Assembly (NCBI RefSeq): GCF_009363275.1
Contig: NZ_CP045324.1
Span: 3,038,001-3,102,000 of the forward strand
Direction: 5' to 3'
DNA from: Marinobacter sp. THAF197a
GTDB taxonomy: Bacteria; Pseudomonadota; Gammaproteobacteria; Pseudomonadales; Oleiphilaceae
Length of the DNA: 64,000 nucleotides
The stretch's first letter is position 1. Each line of letters begins with the position of its first letter. Shown here piece after piece: positions 7,821-16,042 of the stretch. The translations under genes and the position numbers were made by a program. Under the pieces are notes generated by a model. The model saw only the letters and a list, made by a program, of their open reading frames with translations, did no database searches and was not told the origin of the DNA.

Positions 7821-9503
7821 TCAGAACTCCCAGATCACCTTACTCTTCTTACCAAACCACTCGTCCATCTTCTGATTGTAGAAGTCCTCGATCACATTGC
7901 GCTTGATCTTCATGGTCGGCGTCAGCATGCCGTTTTCCATGGTCCAGGGCTCCTTAACCACCACCACGAAAGCCACTTTCTCATGGGCTTCGCTCTGGGC
8001 GTTAACGGCATCAAGCTCCCGGGCCAGTTCCTGTTCCAGCTCCGCCCGGTCACCACCACGATCCAGTTCATCCCGGGCCTCTTCTGACAACAACACCATC
8101 AGGCACGGCTGAGGCTGGTTGGCGCCAGCCACACACACCACTTCGGCTTTCGGGTGATTGAACCGGTTCTCAATTGGCACGGGCACCACGTATTTGCCCT
8201 TGGAAGTTTTGAACAGATCCTTCACCCGGCCAGTAATGCGCAGGCAGCCATCCTGGTCGATTTCACCCATATCGCCGGTTTTCAGGAAGCCGTCGTCGGT
8301 CAGGTCCTCCTTGGTCTTTTCTTCGTTCTTGTAGTAGCCCAGCATCTGGCCCGGACTCTTCACCTGAACCTCGCCGCCTTCACCAATGCGGTGTGTCACA
8401 CCAGGGTTCGCCATGCCGACCGTACCCACCTTGGCCTGGCCGGGGCGGTTGGCGTGGGAGTAACCGAAATTCTCCGACATGCCATACACTTCCAGCAGTT
8501 CCAGACCAAGACCCCGATACCATCCGATAATCTCTCCAGACAACGGTGCTGCGCCCGTCAGCGCGGCCCGGCAATGGTCCAGGCCCAGTTGCTTGAGGAC
8601 CTTCTTTTTAACCAGTGAGTTCAGGATCGGAATATTGAACAGGATTTTCTGCTTCTTCGGCGGCAACTTGGCATTCACGCCCAGATAGAACTTCATCCAC
8701 AGGCGCGGTACCGAGAAGAACAAGGTGGGCCGGGCCCGCTGCAGGTCTTCCTGGAAGGTATCCAGGGAGTTGGCAAAGTACAGGTGGAAACCGTAGTAAA
8801 GAGACTGGGTTTCAACCGCTGCCCGCTCCGCCACGTGAGCCAGCGGGAGGTAAGACAGCATGCGTTCGTTGGAGGATACCGGGAACAGTTGCTGCAGGCC
8901 ATCGGCCACCGAAATCATGGTGCGGAAGCTGTGCATCACGCCCTTGGGCCGGCCGGTACTGCCAGAGGTGTACACGATGGTGGCCAGCGCATCCGGATCA
9001 GGCAGTTTTGGCTCCGCCGGTGATTGTTCTTTGATGATCTCCTGCCATTTGGGAGTGTCATCGCGTGGCGACAAAGGCAGAGACACGATGGGCATGTCAG
9101 CAGGGATATGATGCTTGATGTCGTTCCAGCCGTCGGCCGTGCCGTCCAGCTTACCCAGGAACAACAGTTTGGCCTCGCTGTGTTCAAGAATGTAAGCGGC
9201 TGTTTCACCATTCAGGGTCGGGTAAAGCGGCACGCTGACATGACCGGCTGCCCAAATGGCCAGATCCGACAGTATCCAATGCGCGCTATTCTTGCCCAGG
9301 ATTCCGATATTGCTGTGCTCCGGCAGACCAAGGCTGTTCAGGTAGGCCGCCATTCGGGAAACCTGGTCAGCGGCCTGCGCCCAGGTAATGTCTTCCACCC
9401 GGCCATCCGGGAATGGCTGGGTCAGGTAAACGTTATCGGGAGTGTGCTGGGCCCAGTAGTACAGGCAGTGCAAAGACGTCTGCTTTTGTGGGTCTATAGC
9501 CAT
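7821..9503 (-). CDS. Long-chain acyl-CoA synthetase (AMP-binding)
   Basis: A 560-residue ANL-family adenylating enzyme. Visible motifs are the phosphate loop IVYTSGSTGRPKGVMH near residue 170, EVYGMSEN near 320, KTGDMGEID near 395 and GRVKDLFKTSKGKYV near 410-425. The GRVKDLFKTSKGKYV form is typical of long-chain fatty acid ligases of the ACSL/FACL type, which activate fatty acids to acyl-CoA at the inner membrane face. No CoA-gene partners lie next to it, but the window holds several other acyl-CoA enzymes. It is monocistronic, ended by the terminator at 7762-7795. Confidence 0.88.
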   Translation of the reverse strand: MAIDPQKQTSLHCLYYWAQHTPDNVYLTQPFPDGRVEDITWAQAADQVSRMAAYLNSLGLPEHSNIGILGKNSAHWILSDLAIWAAGHVSVPLYPTLNGETAAYILEHSEAKLLFLGKLDGTADGWNDIKHHIPADMPIVSLPLSPRDDTPKWQEIIKEQSPAEPKLPDPDALATIVYTSGSTGRPKGVMHSFRTMISVADGLQQLFPVSSNERMLSYLPLAHVAERAAVETQSLYYGFHLYFANSLDTFQEDLQRARPTLFFSVPRLWMKFYLGVNAKLPPKKQKILFNIPILNSLVKKKVLKQLGLDHCRAALTGAAPLSGEIIGWYRGLGLELLEVYGMSENFGYSHANRPGQAKVGTVGMANPGVTHRIGEGGEVQVKSPGQMLGYYKNEEKTKEDLTDDGFLKTGDMGEIDQDGCLRITGRVKDLFKTSKGKYVVPVPIENRFNHPKAEVVCVAGANQPQPCLMVLLSEEARDELDRGGDRAELEQELARELDAVNAQSEAHEKVAFVVVVKEPWTMENGMLTPTMKIKRNVIEDFYNQKMDEWFGKKSKVIWEF

Positions 9504-9732
9504 GGTGGCTCCTTGTTGTTGTTATCTTAGGTTGTCTGGAATCGCTTTTTATTGTTGCATTCATACTAGCCAACTTTCCCGCGTGCTCAATAGCAATAAA
9601 CATCCCGGGCGTTGACCATTTAGCTCGAAGCTGAGACGCACCTCCCAAAATATTTCGTGACATCCATCAAGTCTGGTCTAGATTGAGAAGTACCGCGTAT
9701 TGATAACCAATACCACAGGAGACTGTCGCTCT

Positions 9733-9840
9733 ATGAGAACCTCGACTCGCTCTGCTTTGATCTTTCCCGCCTGGGCCGTCATTCTTATCGGTTCTGGCGC
9801 CTTTCTTTATACCGCCTATGCGGGTTTTCTTGGTTCCTGA
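9733..9840 (+). CDS. Small single-pass membrane protein (35 aa)
   Basis: ATG at 9733 to TGA at 9838-9840 gives MRTSTRSALIFPAW followed by a hydrophobic segment VILIGSGAFLYTAYAGFL and a two-residue tail. The basic N-terminus and single helix suggest an inner-membrane micropeptide with its N-terminus in the cytoplasm. AGGAG lies eleven bases before the start, a little far. It is convergent with the lrp gene. I do not recognise it, and its size makes the call tentative. Confidence 0.45.
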   Translation: MRTSTRSALIFPAWAVILIGSGAFLYTAYAGFLGS

Positions 9841-9847
9841 GCGCTGG

Positions 9848-10276
9848 CTAACGCCGGAACCGGGTCTCAAGCACAACTGCCGAGTTAGTCCGCTCAACCC
9901 CTTTCAGGTTCCCTATGTCATCCAATACACGGCTCAACTCCTCCAGAGATTGGGCCTGGACGATGGCAATCAAGTCGTACTCACCACTGACCGAAAACAA
10001 CTGGCAAACCTGAGTAATCTGCTCCAGTTCAGCGTTGGTGCGAGCGGTAAGTTTCTGGTGCACTTTGACCGACACATGGGCCTCCACCTGGTTGGCGGCG
10101 TACTCACCGCCCAGCTGAACGGTATAGCCGCGGATGATTCCCTGCACCTCCAGTTTCGCCAACCTGTTTTGTACGGTGGAACGGGAAACATGCAGCCCCT
10201 TGGCCAGGTCAGTCACACTGGCGCGAGCATTCTGCCGAAGCAGTCCCAACAGTTTCTGGTCTTGCATACTAATCAT
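9848..10276 (-). CDS. Lrp/AsnC family transcriptional regulator
   Basis: A 142-residue regulator with an N-terminal winged HTH (LLGLLRQNARASVTDLAKGL then SRSTVQNRLAKLE, residues 8-45) and a C-terminal RAM/AsnC ligand domain (about 70-140) with the VSGEYDLIAIVQA strand. The longer open frame upstream is discarded because the family's N-terminus is MISMQDQKLL; the ATG at 10276 has an AGGT eight bases upstream. A palindrome covers its promoter. It is divergent from astA and the DUF1338 gene, which are its likely targets. The sensed amino acid is unknown. Confidence 0.9.
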   Translation of the reverse strand: MISMQDQKLLGLLRQNARASVTDLAKGLHVSRSTVQNRLAKLEVQGIIRGYTVQLGGEYAANQVEAHVSVKVHQKLTARTNAELEQITQVCQLFSVSGEYDLIAIVQAQSLEELSRVLDDIGNLKGVERTNSAVVLETRFRR

Positions 10277-10292
10277 TTTGATTACCTGGTTC

Positions 10293-10324
10293 GTCAATAT
10301 GGCTAAATTATAGGCCATATTGAC
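10293..10324. promoter_or_regulatory. Palindromic operator between lrp-type regulator and astA
   Basis: GTCAATATGGC at 10293-10303 is exactly inverted as GCCATATTGAC at 10314-10324 around a 10-bp AT-rich centre. On the minus strand that centre contains a perfect TATAAT, so the site overlaps the regulator's own -10 box. It lies 17 bases before the regulator's start and 69 bases before astA. The layout fits an autorepressing Lrp-type site that may also act on astA. Confidence 0.75.
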
Positions 10325-10393
10325 CAATTTGAATCTACAGATCGGCATAACCAGCCGCCATACTGGACCTAAACAACGTTCAGGATGTCGGCT

Positions 10394-11476
10394 ATGTTGA
10401 TCCGCACTATCACGCTTCGGGATCTTGATTCCCTTTATCAGATTGCCGTTGAATCCGGACCGGGATTCACATCCCTGATGCCAGACCGGGACGCGCTGGC
10501 ACAGAAGATCGAGCATTCCATGAAGAGCTTTGAGCGGCGCGTAGACAATCCCACAAACGAGCAGTATCTGTTTGTACTTGAGGATGAGCACAACCATGAG
10601 ATCATGGGCACAACTGGCATCCAGGCCAGTGTTGGGCTCGACCGGCCGTTGCACCACTTCAAACGCGACAGAACAACCGGGCCAGCAGGCCTCGCGAGGG
10701 AAACCCTGACCCGTTGCGAGCACTACGCGGGCTGCACCGAGATCTGTTCGCTGTACCTTCGCCCGGACTATCGCCAGGCCAATGCCGGCAAACTCCTCTC
10801 GAAAGTCCGGTTTCTGTTTATGGCACTGCACCCCAAGCGTTTCGCAAACACCGTGATAGCAGAGATGCGGGGGGTGTCTGACACTCATGGCCACTCGCCT
10901 TTCTGGAACTGGCTGAGACATCAGGTGGTCGATCTGGATTTTTCCACGGTAACGCAACTCTCCGCCCAGAGTGACGCTCGCTTTCTGGAACAACTTGTTC
11001 CCCCTGGCCCGTTCGACATTGCAGCCATGACCATTGAAGCTCAGGCAGTCATCGGCCAGGTTCACCCGGACACCCGCCCGGCGCTACACTTGCTGGAACA
11101 GGAAGGATTCCGGCATCGTGGACTGGTGGATCTTTTCGACGCCGGGCCGACCGTTGAGTGCGCACGGGATGCCATCACCAGTGTTCGCAACAGCGGACTA
11201 TACCGGGGTTTATATGGCGGCACCCGGATGACCGCCCACACAGGGTTCCCCTTGATTGTCGCCAACGGCCAGTGTTCCGGATTCCGTGCGACGATCATCG
11301 ATTCGATACCAGGGGGAGACGAGCCGGAGCAAGTTCCCCTACCGACTGGCATTCAGCGGAAGCTGGGCTTGAATGGTGGAGACCCGGTGTGCGCACTACC
11401 CCTGGTCAAAAACCGCCCCACACTGAACACAAGTGATGAGATGAGTGCTCACCAGGAGTTCCGTCATGCACAATGA
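10394..11476 (+). CDS. Arginine N-succinyltransferase family protein (AstA-like)
   Basis: A 360-residue member of the AstA family (GNAT-like fold), about the usual 340-350. Recognisable family segments include GPGFTSLMPDRDALAQKI, ICSLYLRPDYRQANAGKLLS, AEMRGVSDTHGHSPFW and VIGQVHPDTRPALHLLEQEG followed by FDAGPTVEC. AstA transfers succinate from succinyl-CoA to the alpha-amino group of arginine, the first step of the AST pathway. Here astBCDE are absent; instead the gene overlaps a DUF1338 dioxygenase gene and faces an Lrp regulator, so another basic amino acid or a different pathway is possible. ATG 10394 is preferred over 10385 because CAGGA lies eight bases upstream. Confidence 0.85.
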   Translation: MLIRTITLRDLDSLYQIAVESGPGFTSLMPDRDALAQKIEHSMKSFERRVDNPTNEQYLFVLEDEHNHEIMGTTGIQASVGLDRPLHHFKRDRTTGPAGLARETLTRCEHYAGCTEICSLYLRPDYRQANAGKLLSKVRFLFMALHPKRFANTVIAEMRGVSDTHGHSPFWNWLRHQVVDLDFSTVTQLSAQSDARFLEQLVPPGPFDIAAMTIEAQAVIGQVHPDTRPALHLLEQEGFRHRGLVDLFDAGPTVECARDAITSVRNSGLYRGLYGGTRMTAHTGFPLIVANGQCSGFRATIIDSIPGGDEPEQVPLPTGIQRKLGLNGGDPVCALPLVKNRPTLNTSDEMSAHQEFRHAQ

Positions 11477-12272
11477 TCTGAACGCGCTTTTTTCCCGGCT
11501 CTGGCAATCCTATCGACGGGTGACGCCCTCGGCTGAGCCTATTCATCAGTTGCTGGGCGAACGCGAAAGCCACCCCATCGTGAACGATCACATTGCACTG
11601 CGCACTTTTAACCTGGACCCGGTGCGCCTGGACAAACTGGCCGGCCACTTTCTCAAACTGGGCTATCAACCGGGTGGCGAATATCATTTTGAAGCCAAAA
11701 AACTCTACGCACGGCATTACGAACACCCTGACCCGGATGTTCCCAAGGTGTTCATCTCTGAGCTACTGGTGGATCAATGTTCCGTGCAACTGCAGGCCAT
11801 CGTTTCCGACCTTGTGGCCCAAACGAATCCGGGCGCGGTAGATGCCGATGACTTTCTGACGTCCGGCCGCCACTGGAAACTGGATTACGGCACTTACCGT
11901 TTACTTCTGGAGGAAAGCGAATACGCCGCATGGGCCGCAGCCTGGGGTTATCGAGCCAACCATTTTACGGTCAGCATCAATCATCTTGAGAGCATCAAAA
12001 CCGTTCCCGAGATCAATCAACTGCTCAAAGACCACGGCTTCGCCATAAACACCTCCGGGGGTGAGGTAAAGGGGTCACCGCAGGAACTGCTTGAGCAATC
12101 CTCCACCCTGGCAGACCGGGTAGCCCTGGAGTTCACTGATCAGGTGGCCACGGTACCTAGCTGTTTCTATGAGTTCGCCCTGCGCTATCCGAAATCGGAT
12201 GGCAACCTGTACTCCGGCTTTGTGGCGGCGTCTGCAGACAAGATCTTCGAGAGCACCCATGCGTCAAACTGA
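11466..12272 (+). CDS. DUF1338 family, 2-oxoadipate dioxygenase/decarboxylase-like
   Basis: A 268-residue DUF1338 protein. The family's characterised member HglS turns 2-oxoadipate into D-2-hydroxyglutarate in lysine breakdown using a His/His/Glu-bound iron. Likely equivalents here are His42 (VNDHIALRTF), His166 (YRANHFTVSINH) and Glu236 (FYEFALRYP). It is much shorter than HglS (about 460), so it belongs to the short subgroup and its substrate may differ. ATG 11466 has AGGAG eight bases upstream and overlaps the end of the astA-like gene by 11 bp, implying translational coupling and a shared pathway. Confidence 0.82.
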   Translation: MHNDLNALFSRLWQSYRRVTPSAEPIHQLLGERESHPIVNDHIALRTFNLDPVRLDKLAGHFLKLGYQPGGEYHFEAKKLYARHYEHPDPDVPKVFISELLVDQCSVQLQAIVSDLVAQTNPGAVDADDFLTSGRHWKLDYGTYRLLLEESEYAAWAAAWGYRANHFTVSINHLESIKTVPEINQLLKDHGFAINTSGGEVKGSPQELLEQSSTLADRVALEFTDQVATVPSCFYEFALRYPKSDGNLYSGFVAASADKIFESTHASN

Positions 12273-12300
12273 CTTCGGCGCCGCCTGGCACCGAAGTCAG
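12269..12300. terminator. Stem-loop overlapping two convergent stop codons
   Basis: CTGACTTCGG at 12269-12278 is inverted as CCGAAGTCAG at 12291-12300 with a 12-base loop. The left arm contains the DUF1338 stop codon and the right arm contains the pcm stop codon. There is no T tract on either side, so it is better read as a 3'-end hairpin shared by the two convergent genes than as a classical intrinsic terminator. Confidence 0.6.
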
Positions 12301-12959
12301 GACCATCCCTGCTCGCCCAACAGGGGCACGAACCGGACATCACCGAAGTCTTCGCGCTCGAAGTCGGCATCCGTCAGGCGGGTAATACACACCAGCCGCT
12401 GCACGGAATGTTCCGACCCCACCGGAATAATCAACCGGCCACCGATGGCAAGCTGCTGCTTAAGGGTCTCAGGCACGGCGGGAGCGCCTGCGGCAACGCA
12501 GATGCCATCAAATGGCGCAGCCTCCGGCCAACCAAGGGTTCCATCGCCGCAGCGAACATGTACCTGGCTGAACCCCGCCCGCTCCAGGTTCTTCCTGGCC
12601 TGCTCTGCCAACTCGGGAATCCGCTCAATACTGAAGACCTCCAGGGCGAGGCTGGCCAAAACGGCTGCGGCATAACCCGATCCAGTACCAATATCCAACA
12701 CCCTTTCCCGCCCCTCCAACTGAAGCGCCTGCGCCATCAGCGCCACGATATAGGGCTGGGAAATTGTCTGCCCCCAACCAATCGGCAAGGGGTAATCTTC
12801 GTAGGCTTCGCCGGCCAGATGCTCGGGAATAAAGCGTTCTCTGGGCACCCTGTCCATGGCTTCCAGCACTCTTGAATCGAATATCCCCCTGCCGGCAAGC
12901 TGATACTGAACCATGTCCGCGCGCAGGTTGCTGAAATCCGGAACCCGTTCATTCATCAC
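12297..12959 (-). CDS. pcm: Protein-L-isoaspartate O-methyltransferase
   Basis: A 220-residue PCMT with the family's three signatures: the substrate loop YPLPIGWGQTISQPYIVA near residues 57-74, the SAM-binding RVLDIGTGSGYAAAVLA near 84-100 and GDGTLGWPEAAPFDGI near 138-153. It methylates isoaspartyl residues in damaged proteins, starting their repair. Gammaproteobacteria often have pcm next to surE and nlpD, but here it stands alone, so this may be a second copy. It converges on the DUF1338 gene. Confidence 0.9.
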   Translation of the reverse strand: MMNERVPDFSNLRADMVQYQLAGRGIFDSRVLEAMDRVPRERFIPEHLAGEAYEDYPLPIGWGQTISQPYIVALMAQALQLEGRERVLDIGTGSGYAAAVLASLALEVFSIERIPELAEQARKNLERAGFSQVHVRCGDGTLGWPEAAPFDGICVAAGAPAVPETLKQQLAIGGRLIIPVGSEHSVQRLVCITRLTDADFEREDFGDVRFVPLLGEQGWS

Positions 12960-13127
12960 CGGCCCCTCCCTGATTACCCGTCGTTACAAAGCCATAACGC
13001 TTTTACAACAGCGCAAACTTTAACCACTGCCTACTTTTTACCCACAGGTTACTCCTCTGCACGGATGAGGAGAACCAAAAACAAAAATAACGGCGAGGGT
13101 TTAACCCTCACGCTCAGGGAGATAATC

Positions 13128-13793
13128 ATGTCTACATCTGTCGACCACCTGATGGAACGCACCCAGGATGCCAGCGATCTGCTCACCGATATCGTGCCAT
13201 CAGCCATAACCCTGGCAACCATGCTCCGACATCGCCAGATGGCAGCCTGGCTAAGGGCTGAGTTTGATGGATACCCCGATATAGACAAAGCACCACCTTA
13301 TCGGCTCGACCTGCCCGGACACATCGTTGCCAAATCCCCCCAGTATGGCTGGATTCCTGCACCGGTGAATGACACCCAAACCAGGGAGTTCGGGCACCTG
13401 AACCTGATGGAAGGGGTAAAAGAACTCGAACATACCTGTTTAAGCTGCAAGAAAGGCAATGGCAATCGAGTGTTGCTGGATAAAGAGGCCATGTCAGACC
13501 TGCAAAAGCAGATTAATCTCAGTGCCGAACTGGCCATCAACCTTAGCCGGGAGGTTTACTGCCGGCTTCTCCGAACCCTTCGGGCAGCGCTCTATCTGTG
13601 GGCCGAGCAGCTGATGGACGCTGGTATCTCTGGAGATCACAACCACTATAGTCCGGAGGAACGAAAGCTGGTCTCGCATCTTGATAGCCCAGAGACCTTC
13701 TGGCGCAAAGCCATGCAGGAACTGGACACTGTGCCGGTGGCAGATGTTCGGGAGCTTGGCTTTCTGGAACGCATGTTTGGCCGGGCCGGCTAA
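13128..13793 (+). CDS. AbiTii domain protein (abortive-infection related)
   Basis: A 221-residue protein. Its N-terminal half fits the AbiTii domain: SAITLATMLRHRQMAAWLR, then AEFDGYPDIDKAPPYRLDLP (about residues 24-62), matching the family pattern of a helix ending in W..(E/D)L.GY....LP.YR. The middle has helices with EYVYCRLLR-like basic character, and the tail ends ELGFLERMFGRAG. AbiTii-domain proteins are listed among phage-defence candidates, but their mechanism is not clear to me. AGGGAGA precedes the ATG, and a 15-nt palindrome GAGGGTTTAACCCTC lies at 13095-13109. No partner toxin, protease or nuclease gene is adjacent. Confidence 0.65.
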   Translation: MSTSVDHLMERTQDASDLLTDIVPSAITLATMLRHRQMAAWLRAEFDGYPDIDKAPPYRLDLPGHIVAKSPQYGWIPAPVNDTQTREFGHLNLMEGVKELEHTCLSCKKGNGNRVLLDKEAMSDLQKQINLSAELAINLSREVYCRLLRTLRAALYLWAEQLMDAGISGDHNHYSPEERKLVSHLDSPETFWRKAMQELDTVPVADVRELGFLERMFGRAG

Positions 13794-13881
13794 GTCAAGA
13801 AAGCCACATAAAGACCAAAAGGCTATACTGGAGGACACGCAAACCGATTGAATCGTCTATAAAGGAGCCAGGAGCGCCACT

Positions 13882-15561
13882 ATGAGAGACGCAGGATGGA
13901 AATATCTCAGATCACGCGGCCTGGCTCTGATTCTTCTACTGGCATGCCCCCCCGTCTTCAGTGACGATAGCATCATCAACCGCATAGAAGCTCTGCAGGC
14001 CGGGCATCCTGTCACGGTTCTCGACGCACCAATACTTGCAAAGGAAGCCCTGACCCGTTTCTACGAGCTCAGGGAATTTGACCTGGCCTGGGATTCCTAC
14101 AGTGCACGACGTCAACTGGCCCAGGCCATCAGTGAGGTGGCTGATCAGGGTTTAAACCCGCTGGATTATCACCACGAAACGATTGCCGCCCTGGCCCTAC
14201 AACCGACGGATCAGGTCGAGGAAGAAGTGCGGGCCGATCTGGACCTAGTACTGTCAGATGCATTCCTGTTGCTTTCCTCCCATTTGCAGGCGGGGAAAGT
14301 TAACCCGAGGACCATTCACGCTGAATGGACCGCCAATCGCCAGGATCTGGAAACCCACACGGTGCTTGCACAAGCGCTGGACACCAATTCCGTTTACCAG
14401 ACCCTGCAACAGCTAAAACCTTCAGCGCCAGCCTACCAGAAACTGGTCACGGCGCGCCGCACCCTGACCGCATTGCTGGGACAGCCCTGGCACGAACTCG
14501 CCGCCACTCCCACACTCCGGCCGGGGGACAAAGACCCGCGCATCCCCGAGATACGTCGTCGGCTCACCCTTCTTGGCGACATCCCGAGTGCCGACCATGA
14601 TCGCCAGGATGCCTACGATGCGTCGGTCGAAAGTGATATCTACGACGACGAGCTGTTGATCGCCCTTCCCGCGTTCCAGGCCCGGCATGGCCTTGAACCG
14701 GATGGAATCATCGGGCGCCAGACTTTTGCTGCCCTGAATAGATTACCTGTCGAGCGCATCCGCCAACTGGATGCCAGCCTGGAGCGTTGGCGTTGGTTGC
14801 CGGACGATCTTGGTGACACCTACGTACTGGTCAACATCGCCGGCTTCGAGATGACCATGGTACGATCCGGTGAGGAAATCCTCCGCCAGCGGGTGATCGT
14901 CGGGCGCCCATACCGCCAGACGCCTGTCTTCAGCGATCGCATTCGCTACCTGGTATTCAACCCCACCTGGACGGTTCCGAGAAAGTTGATGGTTCAGGAC
15001 CAACTACCACTCATCCGCAACGATCCCGGCTATCTGCAGCGCATGAATTTCAAAGTCTACCGTGGTTGGGGCGCTGATCGCGTTGAAGTGGACCCTTCCA
15101 CCATCGACTGGCAAAGGTTGTCGGCCAATAACTTCCCATACCAGCTGGTTCAGGAACCGGGGCCGATGAATGCACTGGGGCAAATCAAATTCATGTTCCC
15201 GAACCAGCACGATATCTACCTGCACGACACACCGGGTCAGGCACTGTTTGGGCGCGCTGAACGGACGTTCAGTTCTGGCTGTATCCGGGTTGAGCGGCCC
15301 TTTGAACTGGCCGAACGCCTGTTGGAGAGCAACAGTAACTGGTCCAGAGCGAATATAGACCGAGCCATTGAACTCAGGGACCCGGTAAACGCGATGCTGA
15401 GAACGCCGATACCGGTTCACCTGCAATACTGGACGGTATGGGTGGACCATTCCGGAACCATCCAGTTCCGGAGCGACATCTATGGACGAGATCAGCGGCT
15501 GATCGACGCGCTCCGTTCGGACCCCCAGGGCGCGCTGATGCCAACACCACGGAGGCCTTGA
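13882..15561 (+). CDS. L,D-transpeptidase, YcbB/LdtD type
   Basis: A 559-residue exported protein: signal peptide ending near PVFSDD (residue 28), a YcbB-type scaffold domain, a peptidoglycan-binding domain around residues 240-290 (AFQARHGLEPDGIIGRQTF) and a C-terminal YkuD catalytic domain with the HDTPG...SSGCIRVERP motif, catalytic Cys467. It should make 3-3 crosslinks between diaminopimelate residues of peptidoglycan, giving beta-lactam tolerance in relatives. Size and order match YcbB (615 in E. coli). The ATG follows GGAGCCAGGAG. The lipoprotein gene downstream overlaps it by one base. Confidence 0.92.
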   Translation: MRDAGWKYLRSRGLALILLLACPPVFSDDSIINRIEALQAGHPVTVLDAPILAKEALTRFYELREFDLAWDSYSARRQLAQAISEVADQGLNPLDYHHETIAALALQPTDQVEEEVRADLDLVLSDAFLLLSSHLQAGKVNPRTIHAEWTANRQDLETHTVLAQALDTNSVYQTLQQLKPSAPAYQKLVTARRTLTALLGQPWHELAATPTLRPGDKDPRIPEIRRRLTLLGDIPSADHDRQDAYDASVESDIYDDELLIALPAFQARHGLEPDGIIGRQTFAALNRLPVERIRQLDASLERWRWLPDDLGDTYVLVNIAGFEMTMVRSGEEILRQRVIVGRPYRQTPVFSDRIRYLVFNPTWTVPRKLMVQDQLPLIRNDPGYLQRMNFKVYRGWGADRVEVDPSTIDWQRLSANNFPYQLVQEPGPMNALGQIKFMFPNQHDIYLHDTPGQALFGRAERTFSSGCIRVERPFELAERLLESNSNWSRANIDRAIELRDPVNAMLRTPIPVHLQYWTVWVDHSGTIQFRSDIYGRDQRLIDALRSDPQGALMPTPRRP

Positions 15562-16013
15562 TGACGAGAGTAGCTTTACTGACTGCCCTTTTGCTAATCC
15601 TGACAGCCTGCCAGAATCTGCCGGATCGCCAGGAGGGTCTGGACAGCGACGTAGCGTTTCTCAAAGCTCACCACTGCCTTGAGGAATCCGTGGACGACGT
15701 CAACCGCATTCACTTCGGCCCTTGCCTGAAAGTTATTGAAATCAACGGTCAGGCACCGCTGGTCAGGGACGACGACTTTATCGAGCTACCCCTTCGACAG
15801 GCGCTGACCATAGGGACAAGTTGCGTTTATCGGCACGCCGATGGCACACCCATACCCGCCACCGTTGAAACTGCCGACTTTCAGGTGCGAGCGGACACCT
15901 TCACCCGTGGCGGCCAGAGGTGGTACCTGCATGCCCACAAGCAGGCCCGCAGGGTGATTGGCTGCGAGCCCACGCTATCTCGCTCAGTTCACCCCACCCG
16001 GAGCACAGACTGA
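15561..16013 (+). CDS. Small lipoprotein of unknown function
   Basis: A 150-residue protein with a lipobox, LLLILTACQNLPD, cysteine near residue 18, so it should be lipid-anchored after processing. The body contains two further cysteine pairs (HHCLEES, GPCLK, SCVYR, GCEP), compatible with disulfides in the periplasm. I do not recognise the family. Its ATG overlaps the stop of the L,D-transpeptidase gene (TGATG) and has GGAGG five bases upstream, so the two are translated together and the lipoprotein may assist the transpeptidase. Confidence 0.7.
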   Translation: MTRVALLTALLLILTACQNLPDRQEGLDSDVAFLKAHHCLEESVDDVNRIHFGPCLKVIEINGQAPLVRDDDFIELPLRQALTIGTSCVYRHADGTPIPATVETADFQVRADTFTRGGQRWYLHAHKQARRVIGCEPTLSRSVHPTRSTD

Positions 16014-16042
16014 ACTGCCCATCGGCCTGCCCCAACCAAGGA

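Noticed and set aside
9848..11065. A long minus-strand frame through lrp and into the astA region
   Set aside because: The real regulator starts at 10276 with a good ribosome site. The remainder lies antisense to astA, whose homology is clear.
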